From Pseudoxanthomonas sp. SL93 (GTDB lineage Bacteria > Pseudomonadota > Gammaproteobacteria > Xanthomonadales > Xanthomonadaceae), in contig NZ_CP113065.1 of the NCBI RefSeq assembly GCF_026625825.1, positions 3,203,501-3,267,500 on the forward strand: DNA of 64,000 nucleotides, read 5' to 3'. The notes below the pieces were generated by a model. That model was not told the DNA's origin. It saw only the letters and a list, made by a program, of their open reading frames with translations, and searched no databases. Within the stretch, counting starts at the first letter, position 1; each line of letters begins with the position of its first letter. The position numbers and the translations under genes were made by a program. Of this stretch, positions 1 through 8,747 are shown one piece after another.

Positions 1-142
1 CGGGCGCGGCCAAAACCATGACGCTCGTCCCCACGTCGCCAACAAGGACGTCCTTCACTCTGGGCACGCTTGCATCGACCCGCACGGAGGATATCGGCGC
101 GATCACGCGGACGACGTCGTATATCTCCAAGATCATCCGCAT
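1..142 (-). CDS. Small hypothetical protein, C-terminus beyond window edge
   Basis: An open minus-strand frame starts at an ATG (140-142; a second in-frame ATG lies at 134-136) and runs off the left edge after 47 codons. The visible peptide begins MRMILEIYDVVRVIA and ends near a VGDVGTSVMVL stretch. Such EIYDVVRV...GDVGTSVMV patterns resemble small DUF4926-like beta-barrel proteins, but this is only an impression from 47 residues. The protein is unrecognised beyond that. It is followed by a REP-like inverted repeat and then by alaA on the same strand. Confidence 0.5.
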   Translation of the reverse strand, partial: MRMILEIYDVVRVIAPISSVRVDASVPRVKDVLVGDVGTSVMVLAAP

Positions 143-174
143 TGCCCTGCGTGCCTGAGCAAAGGAGCCTGCCT

Positions 175-238
175 GTGGGAGCGACGTAAGTCGCTATGGG
201 CCATCCGGATACCGTCTCGCGACTTACGTCGCCCCCAC
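175..238. repeat. REP-like inverted repeat pair (GTGG/GTAG type)
   Basis: Two 20-bp arms, gtgggagcgacgtaagtcgc at 175-194 and its reverse complement with one mismatch at 219-238, enclose 24 bp. The same core (ggagcgacgt-agtcgc) recurs in the pair at 8154-8237. GTAG-headed palindromic REP elements are dispersed through Stenotrophomonas and related Xanthomonadaceae and are mobilised by RAYT transposases. No RAYT gene is visible here. This copy has GTGG instead of GTAG, so it looks slightly degenerate. Confidence 0.75.
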
Positions 239-266
239 AACAGCCCCGCAACAGCCGCGCGGGCGC

Positions 267-1547
267 TTACGCCGCCGCTGGCCGCGACTTGCCCTTGATC
301 GGTACTACCTTGGTCGCCGCTTCGGCGCGACGCGACAGGGCGCGGTCGATGCGGGCGAAGACTTCGCGCATCGTGGCCGCTTCCGGCAGCAGGGTGACGC
401 GGAAATGATGGCGGTACGGCACGTTGAAGCTGGAACCGGGCACGACCAGGACGCCTTCGGTTTCCATCAGCTCCAGCGCGAAGCCGTGGTCGTCGAAGCC
501 CTTGGCCGCGTCGCCCACCACCGCCGGGAACGCGTACAGCGCACCGGCCGGGTTGACCAGGTCCAGGTGTTCGTTGGCTTCGCAGGCCTCGATCACCGCG
601 CGTCGCGTTTCGTACAGGCGGCCACCCGGTGCGCACAGTTCGCTGATGGTGTCCGGGCCGTTGACGGCGGCTTCGATGGCGTACTGGCCCGGCACGTTGG
701 CGCACAGGCGCAGCGCGCTGAGCAGGTCCATCGCATGCAGGAAATCACGCACCACGTCGCCGTGGCCCGACAGCACCGACCAGCCCACGCGCCAGCCGCA
801 GGCACGGTGCACCTTGCTCAGGCCACTGAAGGTGATGCACGGCACGTCGCCCGCCAGCGGCGCGACCGGCACGAACGTCGCGCCGTCGTACAGCACCTGG
901 TCGTAGATCTCGTCCACCATCAGCAGCAGGCGGTGCTTGGCCGCGATGGCGACGATGCGCTCCAGCAGCTCGCGCGGATAGGTGGCGCCGGTCGGATTGT
1001 TCGGATTGATCAGCACGATGGCGCGCGTGCGCGACGACACCAGCTGTTCGATCTCGGACGGATCGGGCAGGAAGTCGTTTTCCGGGTCGCAGCGGTAATA
1101 CACCGGGCGGCCGTCGTTGAGGATGGTCGCCGCCGACCACAGCGGATAATCGGGCGACGGCACCAGCACTTCATCGCCGGGATTGAGCAGGGCACGCAGC
1201 GACAGGTCGATCAGTTCGGAAACGCCGTTGCCGACGAACACGCGGTCCGGATGCGCATCGGGCGTGTGGCGGCGCGCGTAGGCGGCGGCGATGGCTTCGC
1301 GCGCGGCCGGCAGGCCCTGCTGGTGCGTGTAGGGATCGGTGTGGTCGATGTCGCCGATGATCGACTTCTGCAGGTGCGCGGGTGCGCGGAAACCGAACGC
1401 ACCCGGATTGCCGATGTTGAGCTTGATCAGCTTGTGGCCCTGCGCCTCCAGCTCCCGGGCTCGCCGTGCCAGTTCGCCCCGGATCTCGTAGCGGACTTCG
1501 GACAGGCGTTCGCGCGTGGCGAGCGGTTTGACGGGCGGCGTGGACAT
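267..1547 (-). CDS. alaA: Alanine aminotransferase, AlaA-type (class I/II PLP enzyme)
   Basis: A cytosolic fold-type I aminotransferase of 426 residues, closely resembling E. coli AlaA/YfbQ (405), which makes alanine from pyruvate and glutamate. Visible landmarks: substrate/PLP region KLNIGNPGAFGF (about 42-53), SPDYPLWSAA (131-140), NPNNPTGATY (181-190), VDEIYD (211-216), the Schiff-base lysine in SGLSK (K245) and the phosphate-binding arginine in GWRVGW (R253). The C-terminus carries an extra basic tail (about 20 residues after the last helix) absent from E. coli AlaA. The start ATG at 1545-1547 sits where the family begins. rsgA is transcribed divergently, 106 bp away. The class is secure; the exact amino donor is inferred from family. 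Confidence 0.9.
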   Translation of the reverse strand: MSTPPVKPLATRERLSEVRYEIRGELARRARELEAQGHKLIKLNIGNPGAFGFRAPAHLQKSIIGDIDHTDPYTHQQGLPAAREAIAAAYARRHTPDAHPDRVFVGNGVSELIDLSLRALLNPGDEVLVPSPDYPLWSAATILNDGRPVYYRCDPENDFLPDPSEIEQLVSSRTRAIVLINPNNPTGATYPRELLERIVAIAAKHRLLLMVDEIYDQVLYDGATFVPVAPLAGDVPCITFSGLSKVHRACGWRVGWSVLSGHGDVVRDFLHAMDLLSALRLCANVPGQYAIEAAVNGPDTISELCAPGGRLYETRRAVIEACEANEHLDLVNPAGALYAFPAVVGDAAKGFDDHGFALELMETEGVLVVPGSSFNVPYRHHFRVTLLPEAATMREVFARIDRALSRRAEAATKVVPIKGKSRPAAA

Positions 1548-1639
1548 GGCGGTAAGCGCTGGGGCTGGCGGAAAGGGCAGACAGGGGCCAAGCTTAACGG
1601 AAATTTAGCCGTCAAGACCCGTCGGCTTCAGCCCCCGTC

Positions 1640-1645
1640 TAGAAT
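1640..1645 (+). promoter_or_regulatory. TAGAAT -10-like box before rsgA
   Basis: A TAGAAT hexamer lies 8 nt before the rsgA ATG, so a transcript starting from it would be leaderless or nearly so. The same hexamer occurs upstream of four other genes in the window (5760, 18463, 46554, and 52440-52445 on the minus strand). No good -35 is visible at this copy. Confidence 0.4.
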
Positions 1646-1653
1646 CCGCAACC

Positions 1654-2793
1654 ATGCCCGAAATGCCTGCCAATACCGTGTCCGAGATCACCCTGTTGAG
1701 GGCGATCGGCTGGCCCTATGAGGGGGAACCGGAGGACAAGGCCTGGCAGGCGGTGCTCGCCGCGCATCCCGACGCCCGGCCGGCGCGGGTGGTGGAACAG
1801 CACCGGTCCGGGTACATCGTCGCCGACGCCCCCGGCGTGGCGGTCAAGGCCGACTCGCTGCCCGAATGGCAGCGCCCGCGTTTCCCCGCGCACGAACGGC
1901 CCGCCGTGGGCGACTGGCTGCTGATGGAAGGCGGCGGCGAGCCCGGCAGCGGCGGCACCCGCCACCGCATCGTCGCCACGCTGCCGCGGCACACCGAGAT
2001 CAAGCGCGGTGCCGCCGGCGAGCACTACCACCAGCAGGTGATCGCGGCGAACATCGATACGGTGTTCATCGTCTGCGGCCTGGATGCCGACTTCAATCCG
2101 CGCCGCATCGAACGCTACCTGCTGCTGGTCGGCGGTGGTGGCGCGCAACCGGTCGTGGTGCTGACCAAGGCCGACCGCACCGAGTACGCCGACGATGCGG
2201 TGGACGTGCTGGCCGATGTCACCGCGCAGGGCGTGCCGGTGTTCACCGTCAACGCGAAGGACCCCGACAGCGTGTCGCAGCTGTCGCCGTGGCTGTTGCC
2301 CGGGCGCACGGTGGTGCTGGTGGGTTCCTCCGGCGCGGGCAAGTCGACGCTGACCAACACGCTGCTGGGCAACGAGAAGATGAAGACCGGCGAAGTGCGC
2401 GAGAGCGATTCGCGCGGTCGCCATACCACCACCTATCGCGCGCTGATCCCGCTGCCGTCCGGCGCGTGCATGATCGACACGCCCGGCATGCGCGAACTGA
2501 AGCCCACCGGCGAGGAAGACCTGTCCGAGGGCGGCTTCGCCGACATCGAGGCGCTGGCGGCGCAGTGCAAGTTCCGCGACTGCTCGCATGATCGCGAGCC
2601 GGGTTGCGCCGTGCGCGCGGCGATCGAGCGCGAAGAGCTGGATGAAGGCCGCTTCCTCAACTACCTCAAGCTGCGTGATGAAGTCGCCGCCGCCGCCGAC
2701 AAACTGGCCTCGCGCCTGGCCGACAAGTCGAATGCCAAGGTGCAGAACAAGGCGTTGAACAAGCGGCTGACGGACAAGTACGGCAAGCGATAG
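1654..2793 (+). CDS. rsgA: Small-ribosomal-subunit biogenesis GTPase RsgA
   Basis: A circularly permuted GTPase that checks late 30S maturation and releases RbfA. The 379-residue protein has an N-terminal OB-fold (about 40-120), then motifs in the permuted order G4 TKAD (171-174), G1 GSSGAGKST (224-232), G2 with HTTT (257-260) and G3 DTPG (275-278). A C-terminal zinc knuckle has ligands C305, C310, H312 and C318. The C-terminal tail is lysine-rich, as in homologues that contact rRNA. Length is near the family norm (about 350). No Shine-Dalgarno is visible; the TAGAAT box 8 nt upstream suggests a leaderless message. Divergent from alaA. Confidence 0.95.
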   Translation: MPEMPANTVSEITLLRAIGWPYEGEPEDKAWQAVLAAHPDARPARVVEQHRSGYIVADAPGVAVKADSLPEWQRPRFPAHERPAVGDWLLMEGGGEPGSGGTRHRIVATLPRHTEIKRGAAGEHYHQQVIAANIDTVFIVCGLDADFNPRRIERYLLLVGGGGAQPVVVLTKADRTEYADDAVDVLADVTAQGVPVFTVNAKDPDSVSQLSPWLLPGRTVVLVGSSGAGKSTLTNTLLGNEKMKTGEVRESDSRGRHTTTYRALIPLPSGACMIDTPGMRELKPTGEEDLSEGGFADIEALAAQCKFRDCSHDREPGCAVRAAIEREELDEGRFLNYLKLRDEVAAAADKLASRLADKSNAKVQNKALNKRLTDKYGKR

Positions 2794-2826
2794 CGGCCGC
2801 CGTATCGTTACCGACCCGATGAATCG

Positions 2827-3114
2827 TTAGAGCTTGACCACGGCCACCGAGCCCGGAATCGTCGAGATCTGCTCGGCGAGGAAGACAGCGTCCTCCAGTG
2901 TTTCTGTGTCGTCATGCGCGGCCGTGAGCATGAAGTAGGGTTCTGTGCCATCACCTACGCACAGATCATCAATCGCGTCCTCGATCCTCGCCGCCTCGCG
3001 GCCAACGACGCCAACATACTGCACGCCGTCCCGCATCCAGTCCCTGACCATGCCTGTCAGCTCCGGACGGAAGCCTCTGAGCGAATGGATGACAATCTTG
3101 CGGGGGCGTGCCAT
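2827..3114 (-). CDS. Conserved-looking hypothetical protein (95 aa)
   Basis: A compact acidic protein that begins MARPRKIVIHSL and ends GSVAVVKL, with no signal peptide or membrane segment. The pattern (a beta-strand, then YVGVVGREAARIEDAIDD, then GDGTEPYFMLTAAH) suggests a small alpha/beta fold. I do not recognise a named family with confidence. It stands 34 bp from the convergent rsgA stop and is upstream of gltS on the same strand, so it may be transcribed from the gltS side. Third-position GC is lower than in its neighbours, hinting at a gene of variable distribution. Confidence 0.6.
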   Translation of the reverse strand: MARPRKIVIHSLRGFRPELTGMVRDWMRDGVQYVGVVGREAARIEDAIDDLCVGDGTEPYFMLTAAHDDTETLEDAVFLAEQISTIPGSVAVVKL

Positions 3115-3153
3115 CGAGCTCTAACTCCGGCGATGGTCGGGGGTGACGGCTGA

Positions 3154-4356
3154 TCAATCCCACAGGTTGATGAAGCCGGTGATGATCAACGCGTTGCTGA
3201 AGTCGATGAAGAAGGCGCCCACCAGCGGCGCCACCAGGAACGCGCGCGGCGCCATGCCGTAGCGTTCCACCAGCGTGCGCATCACCGCCATCGCGTTGGC
3301 GGTGGTGCCCAGCATGAAGCCGATGAAGCCGCCGCCCATCACCGCCGCATCGTAGTCGCGGCCCATCACGCGGAAGACCACGCCGCAGAACACCGCCACC
3401 AGCGCCACTTGCAGCGTCAGGTTGACCAGCAGTGGCGCGGCCAGTCCAGCGAGTTCCCACAGCTTGAGGTTCATCAGCGCCACCGCCAGGAACAGCGACA
3501 GGCAGACGTTGCCGATCAGGTCGGTGGTGGCCACCGGCAGCCGGATCAGCCCGGTGCGGTCGTCGACATAGCGGATCAGCGCGCCCACCAGCATCGCGCC
3601 GACGTAGGCCGGCAGCGTCAGGCCGGCGGCGGACAGGCCGGCACTGACACCGGCACCGGCCCACATGGCCACCAGGATCACGACGATGCTCTTCAGCGCA
3701 TCGAACTCGCGCGTCGGCAGGTCCGGCGTGTCGTGTGCGCCTGCCGGCTCGGCTGCCGACTCGTACGGTGCGCCCACGCGCACACCGCCGTGCAGCTTGT
3801 GGCGGCGGATCAGCAGCGTGGTCACCGGACCGCCGATCAGCCCGCCGCAGACGATGCCGGCCATCGCGGACGCGACCGCGATGGATTCGGCCCCGCTCAC
3901 GCCGGCCTGTTCGAACAGCGGCGCGAACGCGAGCCCGGTCGCGGGGCCGCCGGTGAGCGTCGTCGACCCTGCCAGCACGCCGAACAGTGGATGCAGGCCG
4001 AAGCCCACCGCCACCGCCATGCCCAGCAGGTTCTGCACCACGGCGAACGCCGTGGCCAGCAGCAGGAACACCACCACCTGCCGCCCGCTGGCGCGCAGCA
4101 GCGCCACGCTGGCGTTGGCGCCGATGGTGGTGAAGAAAGCGATCATCAGCGGCGTCTGCAGGCTGGTGTCCAGCGTGAAGAGGGTGACGTCGTGCGAGCG
4201 CGCCGCCAGGACGGCCAGCGCCACCACCAGGCCGCCGACGACCGGTGCGGGCAGGTTGTAGCGGGCGAGCGGTGGAATGGCGCGGCAGAGCGCATAGCCG
4301 AGGAAGAGGGCCAGGCCGGCGAAGGCCAGCGTCTGTACCGCGTCGAGTTCCAGCAT
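3154..4356 (-). CDS. gltS: Sodium/glutamate symporter, GltS/ESS family
   Basis: An inner-membrane secondary transporter that imports glutamate with Na+. The 400-residue protein (E. coli GltS has 401) has about ten hydrophobic segments, starting directly after the N-terminus (LAFAGLALFLGYALCRAI). It carries the characteristic paired re-entrant regions rich in Gly/Ser/Thr, for example GSTTLTGGPATGLAFAP in the first half and GGGFIGFMLGTTANAMAVM in the second, expected to hold substrate and Na+ sites. A hydrophilic linker (about 215-235) separates the halves. The start ATG at 4354-4356 fits the family. Confidence 0.9.
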   Translation of the reverse strand: MLELDAVQTLAFAGLALFLGYALCRAIPPLARYNLPAPVVGGLVVALAVLAARSHDVTLFTLDTSLQTPLMIAFFTTIGANASVALLRASGRQVVVFLLLATAFAVVQNLLGMAVAVGFGLHPLFGVLAGSTTLTGGPATGLAFAPLFEQAGVSGAESIAVASAMAGIVCGGLIGGPVTTLLIRRHKLHGGVRVGAPYESAAEPAGAHDTPDLPTREFDALKSIVVILVAMWAGAGVSAGLSAAGLTLPAYVGAMLVGALIRYVDDRTGLIRLPVATTDLIGNVCLSLFLAVALMNLKLWELAGLAAPLLVNLTLQVALVAVFCGVVFRVMGRDYDAAVMGGGFIGFMLGTTANAMAVMRTLVERYGMAPRAFLVAPLVGAFFIDFSNALIITGFINLWD

Positions 4357-4460
4357 GCCGCCCCCGCCACCGATGCAAGAGCATCGAGCATAGTCCAGGC
4401 ACCGGCGCTTGTGCCGGGTGGCACGCGCCCTGGGCTACAGTGGCGGCCCGGGAGGATTCC

Positions 4461-5699
4461 ATGCAGGCCGACATCATCCATCACGCCGCGCTCGACGCGC
4501 GCATGGTCAAGGCGGTACGCGGCATCAAGCTGCTCAGCCTGGCCAGTTGGCCGGCCGACGCGCAGGCGCCGTTCCTGGAGGGCATCGCGCGGGGACAGCC
4601 GCAGCTGCCCGTCATCGCCTACCCCACGCTGGATTTCAGCGCGGCCCGCCGCGAGCTGGCGGCCATCTCCGCCGCGGCCGATCCGTCGCATCCGCTGGGC
4701 AGCTACCTGCGGGCATCGGTGGAGAGCTGGGACATCGCCGCGCAGCTGCTGGAGGCGCTGGGCACGCCACGGGTGACGGAGCATTCGATCGCCCTGTTCG
4801 GCACGCCGGAGGAATGCCTGCCCGGCGACGGGCCGACCACGCGCGATGCCGCGGGCCACTTCATCGCCATCGCCAACGACCTGGACCGCGAACTGCTGGC
4901 GCCGGAAGAACAGATCCCGGTGTCGGCGACGGCGCTGCAACTGCAGCTGCAGGCGGACCTGGACGATTTCTTCGACGCCCGCGTCATCACCGTGCAGCTG
5001 GACCCGGCGCTGATCGCGAAAGCCGCCGCGGGCGCCACCCGCATCCGCCTGCGCCACGGCGCGGCCTTCAGCGACTATGACCGCCGGCAGCTGCTGCAGC
5101 ACGAGGCGCTGGTGCATTCGCTGACCGCATTGAACGGGCGCGAGCAGGTGTATCTGCCCAGCCTGGCGCTGTCGTCGCCGCGTGTCACCGCCACGCAGGA
5201 AGGCCTGGCGACCTTCGCCGAACAGATCACCGGCAGCATCGACATCGAGCGGATGAAACGCATCAGCCTGCGCATCGAGGCCGTGGCGATGGCGCTGGAT
5301 GGCGCCGACTTCATCGAGGTGTTCCGCTATTTCACCGATGCCGGACAGAATGCGGCCGAGAGCTTCTCATCGGCACAGCGCGTGTTCCGCGGCGTGCCGA
5401 CCTCCGGCGGTGCCGCGTTCACCAAGGACACGGTCTACCTGCGGGGCCTGATCGGCGTGCACACCTTCTTCCGCCGGTCCCTGCAGCAGGACCGGCTGCG
5501 CCTGTGCCGCCGCCTGTTCGCCGGCAAGATGACGCTGCAGGACGTGACCAGTTTCGATCCGCTGTTCGACAGCGGCGTGCTGGCCCCGCCACGCTGGCTG
5601 CCGCCGTGGGTGAGCCGTGCCAACGGCCTGGCCGGCGTGCTGGCGTTCTCCCTGTTCGCCAACCGCATCCGCCTGGACCGGCTGTCGGCGGACGCCTAG
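4461..5699 (+). CDS. DUF1704 / QEGLA-motif putative metallo-carboxypeptidase
   Basis: A 412-residue soluble protein of the family annotated as flavohemoglobin expression-modulating QEGLA motif protein (TIGR02421, DUF1704). Visible are HEALVH at H214-H219, a HExxxH zinc-binding pattern, and TQEGLATF with Q246-E247-G248-L249-A250. E247 lies 28 residues after the second His. Human MATCAP tubulin tyrosine carboxypeptidase belongs to the same DUF1704 family and uses HExxxH plus a downstream Glu, so a zinc peptidase role is inferred; no bacterial substrate is known to me. The start at 4461 was chosen because GGAGG lies at 4451-4455; the open frame itself extends further upstream. It stands alone, divergent from gltS. 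Confidence 0.8.
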   Translation: MQADIIHHAALDARMVKAVRGIKLLSLASWPADAQAPFLEGIARGQPQLPVIAYPTLDFSAARRELAAISAAADPSHPLGSYLRASVESWDIAAQLLEALGTPRVTEHSIALFGTPEECLPGDGPTTRDAAGHFIAIANDLDRELLAPEEQIPVSATALQLQLQADLDDFFDARVITVQLDPALIAKAAAGATRIRLRHGAAFSDYDRRQLLQHEALVHSLTALNGREQVYLPSLALSSPRVTATQEGLATFAEQITGSIDIERMKRISLRIEAVAMALDGADFIEVFRYFTDAGQNAAESFSSAQRVFRGVPTSGGAAFTKDTVYLRGLIGVHTFFRRSLQQDRLRLCRRLFAGKMTLQDVTSFDPLFDSGVLAPPRWLPPWVSRANGLAGVLAFSLFANRIRLDRLSADA

Positions 5700-5759
5700 C
5701 CCGTGATGTAAAGCCGCAGCGCAGCAGGGCGGGTCACGGTGGGGATGGGGGATTGCCGG

Positions 5760-5765
5760 TAGAAT
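5760..5765 (+). promoter_or_regulatory. TAGAAT -10-like box before maeB
   Basis: TAGAAT hexamer 28 nt upstream of the preferred maeB start (5794) and 13 nt upstream of the alternative ATG at 5779. A start site about 7 nt downstream would leave room for a normal leader only with the 5794 start. No strong -35 is seen. Confidence 0.35.
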
Positions 5766-5793
5766 CGCGGGCCTGTCCATGGATGCGTGCGCA

Positions 5794-8091
5794 ATGTCCA
5801 ACGAAGAATTCAAACAGGCCGCCCTCGAGTACCACCGCGTCTGCCCGCCGGGCAAGATCAAGGTCTCCCCGACCAAACCGATGCTGACGCAGCGCGACCT
5901 GGCGCTGGCGTATTCGCCCGGCGTGGCCTATGCCTGCGAAGCCATCGTCGAGGACCCGCGCGCGGCCAGCGAGATGACCGCCCGCGGCAACCTGGTGGCC
6001 GTGGTAACCAACGGCACCGCCGTGCTGGGCCTGGGCAACATCGGCCCGCTGGCCGGCAAGCCGGTGATGGAAGGCAAGGGCGTGCTGTTCCAGAAGTTCG
6101 CCGGCATCGACGTGTTCGACATCGAGATCGACGAGACCGACCCGGACAAGCTGGTCGACATCATCGCCTCGCTGGAGCCGACCTTCGGCGGCATCAATCT
6201 GGAAGACATCAAGGCGCCGGAGTGCTTCATCGTGGAGCGCAAGCTGCGCGAGCGCATGAAGATCCCGGTGTTCCACGACGACCAGCATGGCACCGCGATC
6301 ATCGTCGGCGCGGCGGTAGTCAACGCGCTGGAAGTGGTGGGCAAGAAGATCGGCGACGTCAAGCTGGCCACCAGCGGCGCCGGCGCGGCCGGCATCGCCT
6401 GCCTGGACATGCTGGTGGCGCTGGGCCTGAAGCCGGAGAACATCCTGGCGGTGGACCGCGACGGCGTGCTCTACACCGGCCGCCCCAACCTGGACCCGGA
6501 CAAGGCGCGCTACGCGCGCGACACCGCCAAGCGTTCGCTGGCCGAGATCGTCGAAGGGGCCGACATCTTCCTGGGCCTGTCCGCCGCCGGCGTGCTGAAG
6601 CCGGAGATGGTCGCCACGATGGCCGACAAGCCGATCATCCTGGCGCTGGCCAATCCCAACCCGGAGATCTCGCCGGAAGACGCCAGGCGCGTGCGCCCGG
6701 ACGTCATCATCGGCACCGGCCGCAGCGACTACCCCAACCAGGTCAACAACGCGCTGTGCTTCCCCTACATCTTCCGCGGCGCGCTGGACGTGGGCGCTAC
6801 CGTGATCAACGAGCCGATGAAGGTGGCCTGCGTGAAGGCCATCGCCGCGCTGGCGCGCCGCGAAGCCTCCGACCTGGGCGCCGCCTACGGCGACGAGATT
6901 CCCTGTTTCGGCCCGGAATACCTGATCCCGCGTCCGTTCGACCCGCGCCTGCTGGTGGAACTGGCCACGGCCGTGGCGCATGCCGCGATGGATTCGGGCG
7001 TGGCCCTGCGTCCGATCGAGGACATGGTGGCCTACCGCGAGAAGCTGGGCCAGTTCGTCTACCGCACCAGCCTGATGATGAAGCCGGTGTACGACCGTGC
7101 GCGCGCGGACAAGAAGCGCGTGGTGTATGCCGAAGGCGAGGAGGAGACCGTGCTGCGGGCCGTGCAGACGGTGATCGACGAAGGCCTGGCCTTCCCGATC
7201 CTGATCGGCCGGCCGGACGTGATCGATGCGCGCATCCAGCGCCTGGGCCTGCGCATGCGCGCGGGGGTGGATTTCGAGCTCACCAACCAGGACGACGATC
7301 CGCGCTTCAACGACTACTGGCAGCACTACCACGCGCTGACCTCGCGCCGTGGCGTGACGCCGGCCGCGGCCAAGAACCTGATGCGCTCGCGGCCCACGCT
7401 GATCGCCGCGGTGATGGTGGCCCGTGGCGAAGCCGATGCCATGGTCAGTGGCATCGTCGGCCGTTTCCACAAGAAGCTCGGTTACGTGCGCAGCGTGATC
7501 CCGCTGGATCCGGGCGTGCAGTCGACCTCGGCCATGACCGGCGTGATCAACAACCAGGGCGCGTACTTCTTCCTGGACACGCACGTGCAGGACAACCCGA
7601 CCGCCGAGCAGATCGCCGAGGCCACGCTGCAGGCGGCGTACCGGCTGAAGCTGTTCGGCATCGAGCCACGCATCGCGTTGCTGTCGCATGCGAACTTCGG
7701 CAGCCACGAGACCGCCAGCGCGGTGAAGATGCGGCAGGTGCGCGAGCTGTTGCTCAAGCGCAAGCCGGACCTGAACGTCGATGGCGAGATGCAGGGCGAC
7801 ACCGCGTGGGATGAAGTGCTGCGCAACCGCATCATGCCGGGCAGCACGCTGACCGGCCGGGCGAACCTGTTCGTGCTGCCCAACCTGGATGCGGCCAACA
7901 TCACCTACAACATGGTGCGCGTGGTCACCGACGGCGTGGCCATCGGGCCGATCCTGATGGGCATCTCCAAGCCGGTGCACATCCTCACCACCAGCGCCAC
8001 CCCCCGCCGCGTGGTCAACATGACCGCCATCGCCGCCGTGGATGCGCAGATCCGCCAGCAGCGCGATGCCGAGCGCAATGGGCCGGGTTGA
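5794..8091 (+). CDS. maeB: NADP-dependent malic enzyme with C-terminal PTA-like domain
   Basis: Oxidatively decarboxylates malate to pyruvate with NADP+ in the cytosol. The long bacterial form (765 residues) has an N-terminal malic domain (about 15-150, with [10 protein letters not shown]), an NAD(P)-binding domain (about 160-400, with [14 protein letters not shown]) and a C-terminal phosphate acetyltransferase-like domain (about 430-760), which in homologues is regulatory (acetyl-CoA binding) and not catalytic. Start 5794 ([13 protein letters not shown]) matches the usual N-terminus; an in-frame ATG at 5779 would add five residues. A strong terminator follows at 8115. Together with aceA/aceB downstream it links C4 and C2 metabolism. 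Confidence 0.93.
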   Translation: MSNEEFKQAALEYHRVCPPGKIKVSPTKPMLTQRDLALAYSPGVAYACEAIVEDPRAASEMTARGNLVAVVTNGTAVLGLGNIGPLAGKPVMEGKGVLFQKFAGIDVFDIEIDETDPDKLVDIIASLEPTFGGINLEDIKAPECFIVERKLRERMKIPVFHDDQHGTAIIVGAAVVNALEVVGKKIGDVKLATSGAGAAGIACLDMLVALGLKPENILAVDRDGVLYTGRPNLDPDKARYARDTAKRSLAEIVEGADIFLGLSAAGVLKPEMVATMADKPIILALANPNPEISPEDARRVRPDVIIGTGRSDYPNQVNNALCFPYIFRGALDVGATVINEPMKVACVKAIAALARREASDLGAAYGDEIPCFGPEYLIPRPFDPRLLVELATAVAHAAMDSGVALRPIEDMVAYREKLGQFVYRTSLMMKPVYDRARADKKRVVYAEGEEETVLRAVQTVIDEGLAFPILIGRPDVIDARIQRLGLRMRAGVDFELTNQDDDPRFNDYWQHYHALTSRRGVTPAAAKNLMRSRPTLIAAVMVARGEADAMVSGIVGRFHKKLGYVRSVIPLDPGVQSTSAMTGVINNQGAYFFLDTHVQDNPTAEQIAEATLQAAYRLKLFGIEPRIALLSHANFGSHETASAVKMRQVRELLLKRKPDLNVDGEMQGDTAWDEVLRNRIMPGSTLTGRANLFVLPNLDAANITYNMVRVVTDGVAIGPILMGISKPVHILTTSATPRRVVNMTAIAAVDAQIRQQRDAERNGPG

Positions 8092-8114
8092 TCGGCTGGC
8101 GGTTCGGTAAAAAC

Positions 8115-8142
8115 AAAACGCCCCGCATGCGGGGCGTTTTTT
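8115..8142 (+). terminator. Rho-independent terminator after maeB
   Basis: GC-rich stem acgcccc-gcat-ggggcgt flanked by an A-run on the left and six T on the right, 23 bp past the maeB stop. The A/T symmetry may also allow termination on the minus strand. Confidence 0.9.
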
Positions 8143-8153
8143 GTGGATTCCAT

Positions 8154-8237
8154 GTAGGAGCGACGTCAGTCGCGACCATGCGAATCGAGCGTCCATGGTG
8201 CCTGGCGGCATGCGGTCGCGACTGACGTCGCTCCTAC
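8154..8237. repeat. GTAG REP-like inverted pair (BIME-like)
   Basis: Perfect 24-bp arms gtaggagcgacgtcagtcgc(gacc) at 8154-8177 and the reverse complement at 8214-8237, separated by 36 bp. Head GTAG and core match the 175-238 copy. This is the arrangement of paired, oppositely oriented REP elements typical of Xanthomonadaceae. It sits between the maeB terminator and the end of the STAS gene. Confidence 0.85.
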
Positions 8238-8245
8238 AAGGGCAA

Positions 8246-8629
8246 TCAGTCTTCTTCTTCCCCATCCAGGATCCGCCGCTGCAGGGCATCCAGGTAGGCG
8301 TCGGCGTCGGCGGTGGATTCGAAGATCTCGTCCATCGGCACCGCCTGCACGATGTCGATGACCTTGCGGATCTGTTCCTGCGGGTGCACCACCAGCAGGC
8401 GGCCCTCGTGCGGAGCCAGGGCCTTGCGGGCCTTCAGGATGCTGCGCACGCCGGCGCTGCTGATGTAGTCCAGGTGCGCCAGGTCCAGCACCAGCGCATG
8501 CGGGCGCGCCGCCAGCATCGGCGCCAGCTTTTCATCCAGCTGCACATGGCTGAGCGTGTCCAGCCGCCCGCTGAGCAGCACGTACTGGTTGCCGTTGACC
8601 GGCGGGTAGATCTCGATCTCCAGTGTCAT
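8246..8629 (-). CDS. STAS-domain anti-anti-sigma-type protein (second copy in the operon)
   Basis: A 127-residue single STAS-domain protein of the SpoIIAA/RsbV class. The domain fills the protein; the canonical phosphorylatable region is LDYISSAGVR, with S57/S58 at the helix start. Partner switching works as follows: the HATPase kinase phosphorylates this serine, the SpoIIE phosphatase removes the phosphate, and the unphosphorylated form sequesters the kinase. It closely resembles the upstream STAS gene (8748-9134) over the whole length, with S57/S58 at the same place and the same C-terminal AYLD..QR ending, so the two are duplicates. 118 bp separate them, so this one may have its own start or leader. 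Acidic C-terminal tail GEEED. Confidence 0.88.
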   Translation of the reverse strand: MTLEIEIYPPVNGNQYVLLSGRLDTLSHVQLDEKLAPMLAARPHALVLDLAHLDYISSAGVRSILKARKALAPHEGRLLVVHPQEQIRKVIDIVQAVPMDEIFESTADADAYLDALQRRILDGEEED

Positions 8630-8747
8630 CGAACATCTCGGTAAAGCGGAGGTGCCGGGTGGGGGCGCCCGGAAGGCAGGGGCAGCACGGGTGGATCGTA
8701 AAGCACGCGTCCCGCGACGGGCGTGACCACGGCGGCATATCGCGGGG

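Noticed and set aside
5734..8289. 851-codon open frame antisense to maeB, and a similar 877-codon frame antisense to aceE (11735-14368)
   Set aside because: Long antisense frames arise from GC-rich third positions of real genes. Their peptides are His/Arg/Gln-rich with no domain, and both plus-strand genes are certain.
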